A DNA stretch of 64,000 bases, from the NCBI GenBank assembly GCA_965204655.1, contig OZ241998.1:1922001-1986000 (forward strand), written 5' to 3'. A program made the translations under genes and the position numbers. Below, piece by piece: positions 25,125 through 34,034 of the stretch; position 1 is the stretch's first letter, and each line of letters begins with the position of its first letter. The notes beneath the pieces are model-generated. The model made no database searches. It was not told where the DNA came from and saw nothing but the letters and a program-made list of their open reading frames with translations. The stretch comes from CATQHL01 sp965204655. GTDB lineage: Bacteria > Actinomycetota > Acidimicrobiia > Acidimicrobiales > CATQHL01.

Positions 25125-26015
25125 TCAGGCCAGGAACGCCTCAATGTGGTGCAGGATCGTCTCGGCTGAGGTCGTGAAATGCCCCAGCACGTCGGTCAAT
25201 TCGGGAAGCGGGACGACTTCGGCATGAGAGGGAAGAAGCGCAATAGCCCGCTCTGTCTGCTCGATGAGGTCGTCGTGCACGTGCAGCACCAAGAGCGGCT
25301 GGCGCAGCGTGGAGAGTTGTTCCCCCGTTGGGCTGTCAAACACGGCGTGGTGCGCCCACCACGGGTGTGGCTGAGTCAGCAGGTGGTCGACCATGAATTC
25401 ATGCAGCAGGTCTGCAGGCCAGTCCTGAGATCGCTCGGCAGCCCCGCCGAAGCCACCCTTCTGCCACCAGTCCCAATACCAAGCGAGGTGCGAACCGTCG
25501 GCGCTTGGTTCCGGTTCGTGCAGGTAACTGTCTTTGAAGGCGGGAACTTCTTCGGCTGAAAAGACCGGGGCGGTGACCAACGCTATACGGCGCACCCGTT
25601 CGGGGAATCGGGCAGCTATGTCAGTGGCTTCGCAGGAGCCGGTGTGAATACCCACCACGTCAAATTGCCCAACTCCCACCGCGTCCAAAGCCTCAAGGGT
25701 GGCGTCGGCGTATTCGTGCAGGCTTAGCTGACTTCGGGGGTGGTCGGAGCACCCGGAACCCAATCGGTCGGGTGCGATGACCTGTCGCCTCCGGGAGAGA
25801 GTGGGTGTGACGTGTCTGAACATCCGCCCAGATGAGAGGCTCATATGCAGCAAGACCAGCGGCGTTTCAGGGTCGCCTGAATTGTCTGCAGGGTGGTTGC
25901 CCCGGTCGCCGTCCCGGTCTCCTGCCGAGTCCTTGCGCGCACCGGTGATTCGCAGGTGCACGTGACCCTGGCTGGTGTTAACTAGTCTTCGGCTGGTTTC
26001 CTTAGCTTCAAGCAT
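25125..26015 (-). CDS. Alpha/beta-hydrolase-fold protein with His at the nucleophile position
   Basis: The core is recognisable from LVLLHMSLSSGRMF (oxyanion strand), APDRLGSGCSDHP, and the nucleophile elbow VVGIHTGSCEATDIAARFP. The usual G-x-S-x-G reads G-I-H-T-G, with His124 where Ser is expected. The late His is in TDVLGHFTTS. A 25-residue Asp/Gly/Asn-rich insert (about 27-51) lies between the first strands. It diverges from a relative at 26099 with the same His replacement. A non-hydrolytic role, or chemistry not needing Ser, is possible. Confidence 0.87.
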   Translation of the reverse strand: MLEAKETSRRLVNTSQGHVHLRITGARKDSAGDRDGDRGNHPADNSGDPETPLVLLHMSLSSGRMFRHVTPTLSRRRQVIAPDRLGSGCSDHPRSQLSLHEYADATLEALDAVGVGQFDVVGIHTGSCEATDIAARFPERVRRIALVTAPVFSAEEVPAFKDSYLHEPEPSADGSHLAWYWDWWQKGGFGGAAERSQDWPADLLHEFMVDHLLTQPHPWWAHHAVFDSPTGEQLSTLRQPLLVLHVHDDLIEQTERAIALLPSHAEVVPLPELTDVLGHFTTSAETILHHIEAFLA

Positions 26016-26098
26016 CGCCCCTGCCTTTCACGAAAAATGCTACCACTCTGGCGAGAGTAGGCTTTCAGGATTACCGACACAACAGGAGGTGGTTACCG

Positions 26099-26917
26099 AT
26101 GAGACGCGGTTACGCAGACACTCAGGTCGGGCAGATTCATTACAGGGAAGCAGGAGAAGGCCCGCTCATGGTTCTTCTCCACCAAACCGCCAGCAGTTCA
26201 GTTATGTTTTACCGCGCAATCCCGCTGCTTGCTGAGAAATACCGCGTGGTTGCGATGGACAACCCCGGGTTTGGAATGTCGGATCCTCCTCCCTCTCAAC
26301 CCACAGAGGGAATTCCGTACTACTCAAGAGCACTCACAGGAATTCTCGACCACTTCGGGGCGCAGCAGGCTCACATTGTAGGTTTTCACACGGGCGCGAG
26401 TATTGCGGTGGACTTCGCCGCTCACTCTCCCGAAAGGATGAAGTCGCTTGTGATTGCGCCCATTCTCGCTATTAAGTCCGAAGAAGAGCGTCAGGATTGG
26501 CTCAGTCGTGACGACCTCAAGAACGACTGGGTTCCTGACGGCAAAGGCGAGTTCGTGGCAAAAGACATTCTGGACTATGTCGCCCACTTCGCGACTGAAG
26601 GCGACGGCGAGACCTACCTGCGCGAACTGATTGCCAACTTGCAAGCCGGCCCGAAGTACTGGTGGACGTACGAGGCGGTCGTAAAGTACGACCACCACTC
26701 GGCGTACGCCAAACTGCGCTGCCCGACGTTGGTGTTGAACGTAGAAAATGAGGTTCTTTATACCTACACGAAGGAGGCCCATGAGGCCATTCCGCACAGT
26801 CAGTACGTCGAAATTCCCGGACCTGAGCCAAATATCCGCGGCTGGGTTGCGGTAGTGCCTGAGTTCCCCAGGGAGTTTTCCGAGGCTGTGCTGGAGTTCG
26901 TGGATCAGCACGCCTGA
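26099..26917 (+). CDS. Alpha/beta-hydrolase-fold protein, second His-elbow member
   Basis: This 272-residue protein shows MVLLHQTASSSVMFY, AMDNPGFGMSDPP and the elbow IVGFHTGASIAVDFAAHSPE, with His97 at the nucleophile position as in its divergent neighbour. An acid residue is expected in LVLNVENEVLYTY, but the C-terminal catalytic His region (EIPGPEPNIRGWV) is unusual. The start has AGGAGGT upstream of ATG. The two genes share an 83-bp divergent promoter region. The substrate is unknown. Confidence 0.9.
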   Translation: MRRGYADTQVGQIHYREAGEGPLMVLLHQTASSSVMFYRAIPLLAEKYRVVAMDNPGFGMSDPPPSQPTEGIPYYSRALTGILDHFGAQQAHIVGFHTGASIAVDFAAHSPERMKSLVIAPILAIKSEEERQDWLSRDDLKNDWVPDGKGEFVAKDILDYVAHFATEGDGETYLRELIANLQAGPKYWWTYEAVVKYDHHSAYAKLRCPTLVLNVENEVLYTYTKEAHEAIPHSQYVEIPGPEPNIRGWVAVVPEFPREFSEAVLEFVDQHA

Positions 26918-26968
26918 ATGTAAAATCTCTGCCCTGACCAGCACTTTCTGATCCCTAGATCCCGAATC

Positions 26969-28504
26969 ATGCCGTCACGCCGCGAAGGCAGGTGGGTGAT
27001 GGCCTCCGGGGCGCTGACAGCCATGGTGCTCAACCTGGATCAAGCCACCGTGCTGTTGACATCCTCGAGAATTGCCGAGTCTCTCAACGCCGATCTGGCC
27101 GGCACACAGTGGATGTTCACCGGGTTCCTGCTACCCCTAGCGGCGTTCGTGATAGTCGGCGGCGGACTGACCGATCGCTTCGGAGTTCTTCTGACCCTGC
27201 GAGCAGGTCTGGGCGTCTTTCTGGCAGGGACAATCGGCAGTGCGTTAGCGACAGGTATGGAGATGTTGATTGCTATGCGGGTGCTTGCGGGCTTGGGGGC
27301 GTCCCTTGCCTTCCCTGCCTCGGTCTCCCTGCTGAGGGCTTTCTTGCCGCCTGGCCCTCAGTCGTCCCTGGCATTGGGATTGTGGTTCAGCGGAGCTCTG
27401 GGCGGTTCGGCTGTCGGGCCGCTCATTGGGGGTTTGTTATTGCGCAGTTGGCCCTGGTGGTCGGTCTTCGTGCTCTCGGCTGTCTGCGCCGTGATGGCGA
27501 TGCTCCCCGTGGTTCTGCTAATCAGGGGCGGACCGCAGTCAAATCCCGCCGCCAAACTGCTGTTAGCGCCCTCCTTGGGCGGGGCGCTCGGGCTGGCTCT
27601 GATCGCTTGGGGGCTCATTAACGCCGGAAGCGACGGCTGGCTGGCTGCAACGGCTCTGTTGCCGATGCTGCTGGGTTTAGCGGCGATGGCCGTAATCGGC
27701 CTTTTTCTCCGTTTCCGAGGAACCCCTCCCGATCCCTCCGTCGAATCGAGGGTGGACGCTCGGAGGCTCGTAGGTGGTCTGGGAATAATGCTGCTGGCCA
27801 TCCTCCCCGTGGTCGGGACGATGTTCTTCCTCCTTACGTACCTGCAGAGGGTGTTTGACTATTCTGTGCTGCTCGCCGGGGCGGCGTTCATGCCGTTTGG
27901 GGTGACGGCCGCCCTGGTCGCCCCTTTCTCGGTTCGCCTGCTGGAAAAATTCGGTCCCGTAAGAATGCTCGCTTCCGCCATCGCCCTGGAGGCGGCGGGT
28001 CTGGCAATTCTCTCACGCGTGGGGCCTGCCACCTCTTACCTGAGTGTGGGGCTGCCTCTTGTGCTAGTCGGTGCGTCCATGGCTGTCTTCCCCTCCGTCT
28101 CGCTTCACATGGTGCTCAACTCAGTGCATAGAAAGAGGAGCGGCCTAGCCACCGGTGCGCACACAGTGGCCCTCCAAATCGGGCAACTCCTCTCTATAGG
28201 AGTCATGGGTTCGTTGGTCGCATCCAGAGTGGGCGGCGCATATCGCTCTCAGTTGGAGGAAGTCGGCCTTGACGCAGATGTTCCTTCCGAGATCGTCGAC
28301 GATTTGGCGCTCGGTATCAGCGCAGCCCCGCCCGATGCGCTCCCTTCCGAAGCGTTGGAATACGAACGAATAGGAGAGCAGGTCTTCATGTCTTCCGTCG
28401 GGCGCTCCACCCTGTTGCTGCTCTTGTTCATCGCAGGGATTTCACTCTGCGCGATCTTGGCGTCCCTTCGCAAGAAGAGCCCCCGGCCCCCAGTCCCCGC
28501 TTAG
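26969..28504 (+). CDS. MFS exporter of the DHA2 (14-TM drug/proton) type
   Basis: The 511-residue protein has about 14 predicted hydrophobic helices. The first carries LNLDQATVLLTSSRIAESL with QWMFTGFLLPLAAFVIVGGG, then LTDRFGVLLTLRAGLGVFL (MFS motif A) and a central LALGLWFSGALGGSAVGPLI. It matches EmrB/QacA-like proteins. The last four bases overlap the convergent isochorismatase-fold gene. It follows the alpha/beta-hydrolase gene by 51 bp and may be co-transcribed. The transported compound is unknown. Confidence 0.92.
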   Translation: MPSRREGRWVMASGALTAMVLNLDQATVLLTSSRIAESLNADLAGTQWMFTGFLLPLAAFVIVGGGLTDRFGVLLTLRAGLGVFLAGTIGSALATGMEMLIAMRVLAGLGASLAFPASVSLLRAFLPPGPQSSLALGLWFSGALGGSAVGPLIGGLLLRSWPWWSVFVLSAVCAVMAMLPVVLLIRGGPQSNPAAKLLLAPSLGGALGLALIAWGLINAGSDGWLAATALLPMLLGLAAMAVIGLFLRFRGTPPDPSVESRVDARRLVGGLGIMLLAILPVVGTMFFLLTYLQRVFDYSVLLAGAAFMPFGVTAALVAPFSVRLLEKFGPVRMLASAIALEAAGLAILSRVGPATSYLSVGLPLVLVGASMAVFPSVSLHMVLNSVHRKRSGLATGAHTVALQIGQLLSIGVMGSLVASRVGGAYRSQLEEVGLDADVPSEIVDDLALGISAAPPDALPSEALEYERIGEQVFMSSVGRSTLLLLLFIAGISLCAILASLRKKSPRPPVPA

Positions 28505-29202
28505 CCTAACTGCCGGAACTTAGCGATGATGCTCTCGTTGCTCAGTACGTCGGCGTACTTGGCATCAAGGTCGAACAGGCTGACGTCGTGGCTGATGCGG
28601 CTTCGGTCGTAGACGCACTCCTCGGCGACGATGGTATTGAAGTTGTAGGAGAAGGCGTCCACCGCCGTAGCGCGAATACATCCGCTCGTGGTGCAACCCG
28701 CAAGTATCACCGTGTCGACCCCGAAGTCAACTAGGTAACTCGTCAACGCCGTTCCGAAGAAGGCGCTGGCGTGACGCTTAGGCAGCAGGAGGTCGTCTGC
28801 TTGAGGAGCTAGTTCCTCTACGAAGTCGTACCCCTTGGCGGAGATTGAAGTTACCAGTGGGTTGATGTCGCCAAACCGTCCTCCATCAATCGCCTTCTTT
28901 GGCGCTACGTACGGGTAGACGATGGGGGTTTCCGCCGACCGCGCCGCCGCGATCAACCCGGCGATATGTGGAATGGCCTGCCATGCCGCTTCGCCGCACG
29001 ACGTCGGATACATGCTGGCGATGGCCTCCCGTATTGGAAGGGGGTGCTCTCCGGCCGTCCGGTATTGAACGTCAATGACCAACAGAGCCGGGCGCGACCC
29101 AAACCCCGACGAGCCGCCGAAGCCGGAGAGTTCATAGATCGAGCGATCTTCGGTAGGTATTGACTGCATCCAGGATCTGGCGCTCACTTCGTCTCCTTTC
29201 AA
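28501..29202 (-). CDS. Isochorismatase-fold cysteine hydrolase (N-carbamoylsarcosine amidase-like)
   Basis: The catalytic triad of the family is visible: Asp in ALLVIDVQYRTAG, Lys in LLLPKRHASAFFGT, and Cys in VILAGCTTSGCIRATAVDAF. The 233-residue length and the C-terminal DVSLFDLDAKYADVLS fit N-carbamoylsarcosine amidohydrolase-like members, which hydrolyse C-N bonds of carbamoyl amino acids. Its start overlaps the isocitrate-lyase-like gene by 4 bp. A link to the hydantoinase genes (38-42 kb), whose products are N-carbamoyl amino acids, is attractive but inferred. Confidence 0.92.
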   Translation of the reverse strand: MKGDEVSARSWMQSIPTEDRSIYELSGFGGSSGFGSRPALLVIDVQYRTAGEHPLPIREAIASMYPTSCGEAAWQAIPHIAGLIAAARSAETPIVYPYVAPKKAIDGGRFGDINPLVTSISAKGYDFVEELAPQADDLLLPKRHASAFFGTALTSYLVDFGVDTVILAGCTTSGCIRATAVDAFSYNFNTIVAEECVYDRSRISHDVSLFDLDAKYADVLSNESIIAKFRQLG

Positions 29203-30098
29203 CTCAGGCTGTCTTCAAGTTCGTCAAACTGCTGTAAGTTGACGAGTTCCTGTCGTTCGTTCCAGGGAAGAATCCGCTCAAGGAGTCCTGCTGAAGACCC
29301 GTGCTCCCGCAGGTGCGCAAGAGACTCTTGCCCCGAAGCGAGCATGGCCCGCAGCAGCAGATTGGCATGCAGCACCAGGCCGTAGCCCATCTCTTGCAGC
29401 TGAGCGTGAGCGACCAGCGGCGTCTTCCCGCCCTCCACCATGTTCACGATTACCGGCGCCGCCTCCAGCGCTGCGGGGATTTGCCTCAGTTCCTCCATGC
29501 TGGCTGGCGCTTCCACGAAAATCACGTCCGCGCCCGCTTCGGCATACGCCCGCGCCCGCTGGAGGGCAGTCTCAAACCCCAGCACGGAGTTGGCGTCGGT
29601 GCGTGCAACTATCACTAGATCGGGGTCTTCTCTGGCTCGTATGGCCGCGGCGATCTTTGCGGTCATCTCCCCTATCGGAACAATCTGCTGGCCGCTGAAG
29701 TGGCCGCAGCGCTTGGGCATTGTTTGGTCTTCAATCTGCACCCCCGCAGCGCCGGCGCGTTCCAACAACCGAACGGTGCGCATCACCGAGAGCGGACCTC
29801 CGTATCCAGTGTCGGCGTCGACGATTACAGGGATTTCGACGGCGTCGCAAATATTTCTGGTTTCATTTGCTACTTCCCCCAAAGACACGAGCCCAATGTC
29901 GGGCAGTCCGAACTGCGAATTTGCCAGCCCGGCGCCGGTAATGAAACAGCACTTGAAGCCTGCCCTTTCAACGAGTCGAGCGCCCAGGGCGCTTACCACC
30001 CCTACCACAACAGTTACGTCGCGTTCATCTAGCAAAGCCCGAAGTTTGGCGCAAGGTGAGGAGCCAAGTTGCCCTCCGATACCTAATGGGATTCTCAT
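29199..30098 (-). CDS. Isocitrate lyase/PEP mutase-superfamily enzyme
   Basis: This TIM-barrel enzyme has FITGAGLANSQFGLPDIGLV near the N-terminus, the metal-site VDADTGYGG, AGVQIEDQTMPKRCGHFSGQ with the KRCGH catalytic loop, and RTDANSVLGFETALQRARAY. Having the loop Cys favours a C-C lyase (methylisocitrate lyase or a related 2,3-dialkylmalate lyase) over a phosphonomutase. At about 299 residues it is full length. It forms an operon with the isochorismatase-fold gene and is divergent from the ABC transporter at 30136. Confidence 0.92.
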   Translation of the reverse strand: MRIPLGIGGQLGSSPCAKLRALLDERDVTVVVGVVSALGARLVERAGFKCCFITGAGLANSQFGLPDIGLVSLGEVANETRNICDAVEIPVIVDADTGYGGPLSVMRTVRLLERAGAAGVQIEDQTMPKRCGHFSGQQIVPIGEMTAKIAAAIRAREDPDLVIVARTDANSVLGFETALQRARAYAEAGADVIFVEAPASMEELRQIPAALEAAPVIVNMVEGGKTPLVAHAQLQEMGYGLVLHANLLLRAMLASGQESLAHLREHGSSAGLLERILPWNERQELVNLQQFDELEDSLS

Positions 30099-30135
30099 AA
30101 TTTTTGCCTACTAGGGTTGCAGTAATGCGGGAGCG

Positions 30136-31161
30136 ATGGCAATGAGTGCACGGCAGTGGTGCTGGCTTATTGCTAAACGTATCATTTTTACAATTCCGAT
30201 CCTATTCGGAGTAGCTACAGCGACTTTTTTCCTTACCCGGCTGGCGGGAGGCGATCCCGCCTATCAAATCGCCGGGTCTTTTGCCACTGAAGACGTAATT
30301 GCCGCCGTCCAGGCTCAAATTGGCACTGACCGCCCGCTCGGCGAGCAGTATGCGGCATTCTTAGGCGACATAATCCGCGGCGACTTGGGAACTTCGATCT
30401 TCACCGACCGCCCGGTCGTTTCCGATCTCGCAGATCGGTTTCCCGCCACGCTCACCCTGGTGGTTCTTGCCCTGGCTGTCTCCCTTGTCTTTGGCTTGAT
30501 CCTGGGAAGCTTTGCGGCGTATCGCCGAGGAAAGGGGGGAGACAAGGTCGTGAGGGTGGGCAGTTTTTCGGCGCTTTCGGTGCCGGACTTTTGGCTCGGC
30601 CTGGTTCTGCTGTTCCTGTTCTTTTTTAGATTTGGGCTTGCCCCAGGCCCCACGGGGCAAATTGCTCTCGGCGCCACGTCCCCCCGTGAGATCACCGGAT
30701 CGGCGATCTTCGACGCTGCCATCACCTTGGATGCTGCCGCCTTCCGGGCCGCTTTGCACCAACTCTGGTTGCCGCTCATGACGATGGTCTTCATCTTCAC
30801 CGCCCCCATCACCCGCCTAGCCCGCTCGGCCGTCATTGAATCCCTAACCTCCGACGCCATTCTCTTCGGTCGCGCTTGCGGGCTGCCTCGACGCCGCCTC
30901 TGGTCTTATGCCACGCGCGCTTCCCTGCCACCCGTGGTGACGTTCGCAGGGATCCTCTTCAGCGTCCTGCTGGGCAGCGCGGTGCTCGTTGAAACGGTCT
31001 TTTCCTGGGGAGGAGCTGCGCAGTACGCAGTGGGGGCCATCCGCAGGAACGATTTCCCGGCTATTCAAGGTTTCGTGCTAGTCGCCGGGGTGTTTTCCGT
31101 TGCCATCTTCCTGGTTGTGGACTTGCTGTACAGGGCCATTGACCCGAGGGTGCGCCTTTGA
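30136..31161 (+). CDS. ABC transporter permease (DppB/OppB-like)
   Basis: First inner-membrane subunit of a peptide/nickel/opine-type importer. The N-terminus IIFTIPILFGVATATFFLTR, the LGEQYAAFLGDIIRGDLGTS stretch and the EAA-type loop RLARSAVIESLTSDAILFGRACGLPRR are those of family DppB. It is followed by genes whose starts each overlap the preceding stop by 4 bp through 32875, a tightly coupled operon. ATG 30142 is an alternative start two codons inside. The promoter region is shared with the divergent lyase gene. Confidence 0.95.
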   Translation: MAMSARQWCWLIAKRIIFTIPILFGVATATFFLTRLAGGDPAYQIAGSFATEDVIAAVQAQIGTDRPLGEQYAAFLGDIIRGDLGTSIFTDRPVVSDLADRFPATLTLVVLALAVSLVFGLILGSFAAYRRGKGGDKVVRVGSFSALSVPDFWLGLVLLFLFFFRFGLAPGPTGQIALGATSPREITGSAIFDAAITLDAAAFRAALHQLWLPLMTMVFIFTAPITRLARSAVIESLTSDAILFGRACGLPRRRLWSYATRASLPPVVTFAGILFSVLLGSAVLVETVFSWGGAAQYAVGAIRRNDFPAIQGFVLVAGVFSVAIFLVVDLLYRAIDPRVRL

Positions 31162-32033
31162 ACGAGAGTACGCCTTTGAACGCTCAGAAACCCGCATTCG
31201 CCAGACTGCTGCGGCAAATTCGCCGCGCCTCTAACCCCTCGCTCATCTGGGGGAGTCTGATCATCGCCGCCCTGGTGATTTGTGCTTACCTTGTGCCTGC
31301 GCTCTCCGAATTTGAGGCGTTAGCGGCCAACCCCAGGGAGGCGTTGCAGCCCCCTAGTGCACGACACCCGTTCGGCACCGACCGCTCCGGCTTTGACATC
31401 TTTGTTCGGGTTTTTCAAGCCCCCCGCATCGATCTCTCAATAGTGGTTCTAGGCGTAGGGCTGGGGGCTGTTCTGGGGAGTGTGCTCGGCGTGCTGGCAG
31501 GATTCTCGCGCCGCTTTCTGGGGGAGATCTCAATGCGCCTTGCCGACATTGTGCAGGCGTTTCCGCTGCTGGTGTTGGCTATAGCTCTGGTCTCTCTCGG
31601 TGGCAACAGCCTTACCAACATCGTGTTTGTGCTGGCCTTCGTAAACGCCCCAGTGTTTATGCGGCTTACCCGCAGCCGAGTCCTTACCGTTCGAGAGCAG
31701 CGCTATATCCAGGCGGCGGTTGCGCTGGGTAATTCGACGCCCAGGCTCATCTTCCGCCACGTTCTCCCAAACTCAATGGGGCCGGCCGTAGTGCAATTCG
31801 GCGTCTCAATGGGCTACGGCATCCTCACGCTTGCGGGATTGGCGTTCCTTGGCGTGGGTGTTCAACTTCCGACGCCCGAGTGGGGTTCGATGATTCTCAG
31901 CGGTTCCAGCTACATAACGACCGGGCAGTGGTGGATTTGGCTGTTCCCCGGGATCTTTCTGGCCATCGCCGTGTTCTCCTTTAACTTGCTGAGCGAGGGC
32001 ATTGAACAGGCCAGGGAAGTGCATGCCAGATGA
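31158..32033 (+). CDS. ABC transporter permease (DppC/OppC-like)
   Basis: Second permease of the importer, 291 residues. It has the DppC-type N-terminal segment followed by PSARHPFGTDRSGFDIFVRV, several membrane helices and the loop VREQRYIQAAVALGNSTPRLIFRH, which contacts the ATPase. The end ALAVFSFNLLSEGIEQ-like region is typical. The 4-bp overlaps with both neighbours indicate co-translation. Confidence 0.95.
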   Translation: MNESTPLNAQKPAFARLLRQIRRASNPSLIWGSLIIAALVICAYLVPALSEFEALAANPREALQPPSARHPFGTDRSGFDIFVRVFQAPRIDLSIVVLGVGLGAVLGSVLGVLAGFSRRFLGEISMRLADIVQAFPLLVLAIALVSLGGNSLTNIVFVLAFVNAPVFMRLTRSRVLTVREQRYIQAAVALGNSTPRLIFRHVLPNSMGPAVVQFGVSMGYGILTLAGLAFLGVGVQLPTPEWGSMILSGSSYITTGQWWIWLFPGIFLAIAVFSFNLLSEGIEQAREVHAR

Positions 32034-32878
32034 TGAGCGCAGAGCCCAGCCGCCCACTCAGCCGTCCAATTGTCAAAGTTGAAAACCTTTTTGTTGAACT
32101 CGTCCGAAAGAAGGCACCCACCCCACTTCTGCACGACGTAAACCTCTCTTTAGAAGAGTCGAGCATGCTCGGACTAGTTGGGGAGACAGGTTCAGGAAAG
32201 ACGATGACCGCCCGGGCGATCATCGGTCTGCTGCCGCCGGGGATTCGAATCAAGTCCGGCTCGGTAACGCTTGGCGACCATGAACTCATCGCCGCTGCTT
32301 CGACCGTAATGCGTGAAGTTAGAGGCGCTCAAATCGGGATGGTCTTTCAGAATCCTCGAACCGCTCTCTATCCGATGTCGCTCGTGGAGACTCAGATGAA
32401 TCGCGTAATGCAAGCTCACTTGAATCTGACGCGCCCTGAGCGGGCAGCCCGCATTCACGAATATTTGAACCTCGTCGGGATTGACGACGTCAGACGTGTC
32501 GCCCGCTCCTACCCGCACGAATTGAGCGGAGGGATGGCTCAACGGGTCGTCATTGCAACTTCTCTGATCTGCGAACCGAGCGTGCTGATTGCCGACGAGC
32601 CGACTACCGGCCTCGACGCCACCATCCAGCGCCAGATTTTGGAACTCATCGCTGATCTGCAGGCCAAGTTGTCGCTCTCGGTGCTCATGATCACCCACGA
32701 TCTGGGGATTGTGGCGCAGTACTGCGACTCGGTGTCGGTGATGAACGATGGGCGAGTCGTTGAACACGGCCCTAAGCATCAAGTCCTGAAGTCTCCTGCC
32801 CACGAATATTCAGAACGCCTGATAGCGGCTTCCGACCTGCGTCGCATCCGCAAAGCCAGGCCATCGGAACTCCAATGA
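32030..32878 (+). CDS. ABC transporter ATP-binding protein (DppD/OppD-like)
   Basis: Walker A is GLVGETGSGKTMTARAI, the signature is ELSGGMAQRVVIATSLICEP, and Walker B is VLIADEPTTGLDATIQRQIL, followed by the switch His in VLMITHDLGIVAQY. At 282 residues it lacks most of the C-terminal oligopeptide-type extension with Fe-S cysteines found in longer DppD proteins. It pairs with the next ATPase to drive import. Confidence 0.95.
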   Translation: MMSAEPSRPLSRPIVKVENLFVELVRKKAPTPLLHDVNLSLEESSMLGLVGETGSGKTMTARAIIGLLPPGIRIKSGSVTLGDHELIAAASTVMREVRGAQIGMVFQNPRTALYPMSLVETQMNRVMQAHLNLTRPERAARIHEYLNLVGIDDVRRVARSYPHELSGGMAQRVVIATSLICEPSVLIADEPTTGLDATIQRQILELIADLQAKLSLSVLMITHDLGIVAQYCDSVSVMNDGRVVEHGPKHQVLKSPAHEYSERLIAASDLRRIRKARPSELQ

Positions 32879-33855
32879 GCAGCCCATCTCAGAGTCAGGC
32901 AATCGTAGTTGAGGGTCTTAAGAAGACTTTCCACACGCGGCGCGGCATCCCCAATCTCGTGGCGGTGGAAGATGTCTCGTTTTCGGTTGAGACAGGCAAA
33001 ACGCTGGGCATCGTCGGAGAGAGCGGATCGGGCAAATCCACCGTTGCGCGCTGCCTGCTCGGTCTCACGCCCGTCGATGGCGGGGAAATCGAGGTCTTAG
33101 GACGCAGTCTGGCGCAAGCCTCCGCCAAGCAGGTTCGATCTTGGCGCAGTGAAATGCAAATCGTGTTCCAGGAGCCTTACGAGTCTTTGGATCCCCGCTA
33201 TCGCGTACATCGGACGGTTGCAGAGCCGCTGCTGCTGCACACCGATCTGCGCGGCAACGACCTCGAGCGCAGGGTTATTGAGTTGCTCGAGCACGTCTCG
33301 CTGCATCCCGACTTGGCGGGACGATATCCACACGAACTCTCCGGCGGTCAGCAACAGCGGGTAAACATCGCTCGGGCTCTGGCTACCTCGCCAAAGGTTC
33401 TTGTGCTTGACGAGCCCACTGCTTCGTTGGACGTTTCCGTTCAGGAAGGCGTGCTGAGACTCCTGCTTGCGCTTCAAGAGGAGTTGAGCCTTACCTATGT
33501 ACTCATTTCACACGACTTGACGGCGATCCGAGCGGTGTGCGACCAGGTAGCAGTGATGTACGCAGGACGTTTCGTGGAAATAGGCCCTGTAGATGAGGTG
33601 CTGTCCAATCCCAAACATCCCTACACGGAGTTCCTAATCGGCGCTGAACTTTCCGTTGACCCGGACGTCCCTCCCTTAGCGGGCGTTGTGCGAGGCGAAG
33701 TTGCGACCTCCGATCGTCCGCTTGGATGCTTGTTCGCCCCCAGGTGTCCGATGCGCGCCGATGAGTGCGAAGAAGCCAGACCTCCCTTTGTGAGCGCGGC
33801 CCCCGATCATGTGGCTGCATGCCTCTTCGTGGATCGCTCCGCTGAACATAGTTGA
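32875..33855 (+). CDS. ABC transporter ATP-binding protein (DppF/OppF-like)
   Basis: Walker A GIVGESGSGKSTVARCLLGL, signature ELSGGQQQRVNIARALATSP, Walker B VLVLDEPTASLDVSVQEGVL. The C-terminal extension GCLFAPRCPMRADECEEARP carries three cysteines as in oligopeptide-type ATPases. It completes the nucleotide-binding pair. The 180-bp gap that follows (33856-34034) separates it from the binding-protein gene, which may have its own promoter. Confidence 0.95.
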   Translation: MSSPSQSQAIVVEGLKKTFHTRRGIPNLVAVEDVSFSVETGKTLGIVGESGSGKSTVARCLLGLTPVDGGEIEVLGRSLAQASAKQVRSWRSEMQIVFQEPYESLDPRYRVHRTVAEPLLLHTDLRGNDLERRVIELLEHVSLHPDLAGRYPHELSGGQQQRVNIARALATSPKVLVLDEPTASLDVSVQEGVLRLLLALQEELSLTYVLISHDLTAIRAVCDQVAVMYAGRFVEIGPVDEVLSNPKHPYTEFLIGAELSVDPDVPPLAGVVRGEVATSDRPLGCLFAPRCPMRADECEEARPPFVSAAPDHVAACLFVDRSAEHS

Positions 33856-34034
33856 CTCAAACGAGCCCAGGTCGATTCGGCTGAACTCCCGCAGTCCGCT
33901 TGGGAGTTGTCAAGTTGGGATGCATTCATTTTTTGCTGATAGCATTTTCAATCCGCCCAAGTTACTGGTCTGTCGTAATGCGATAGGCTGGTTATTTTGG
34001 ATTTATTTTTCGCAACACAGAGGGGAAAAACACA

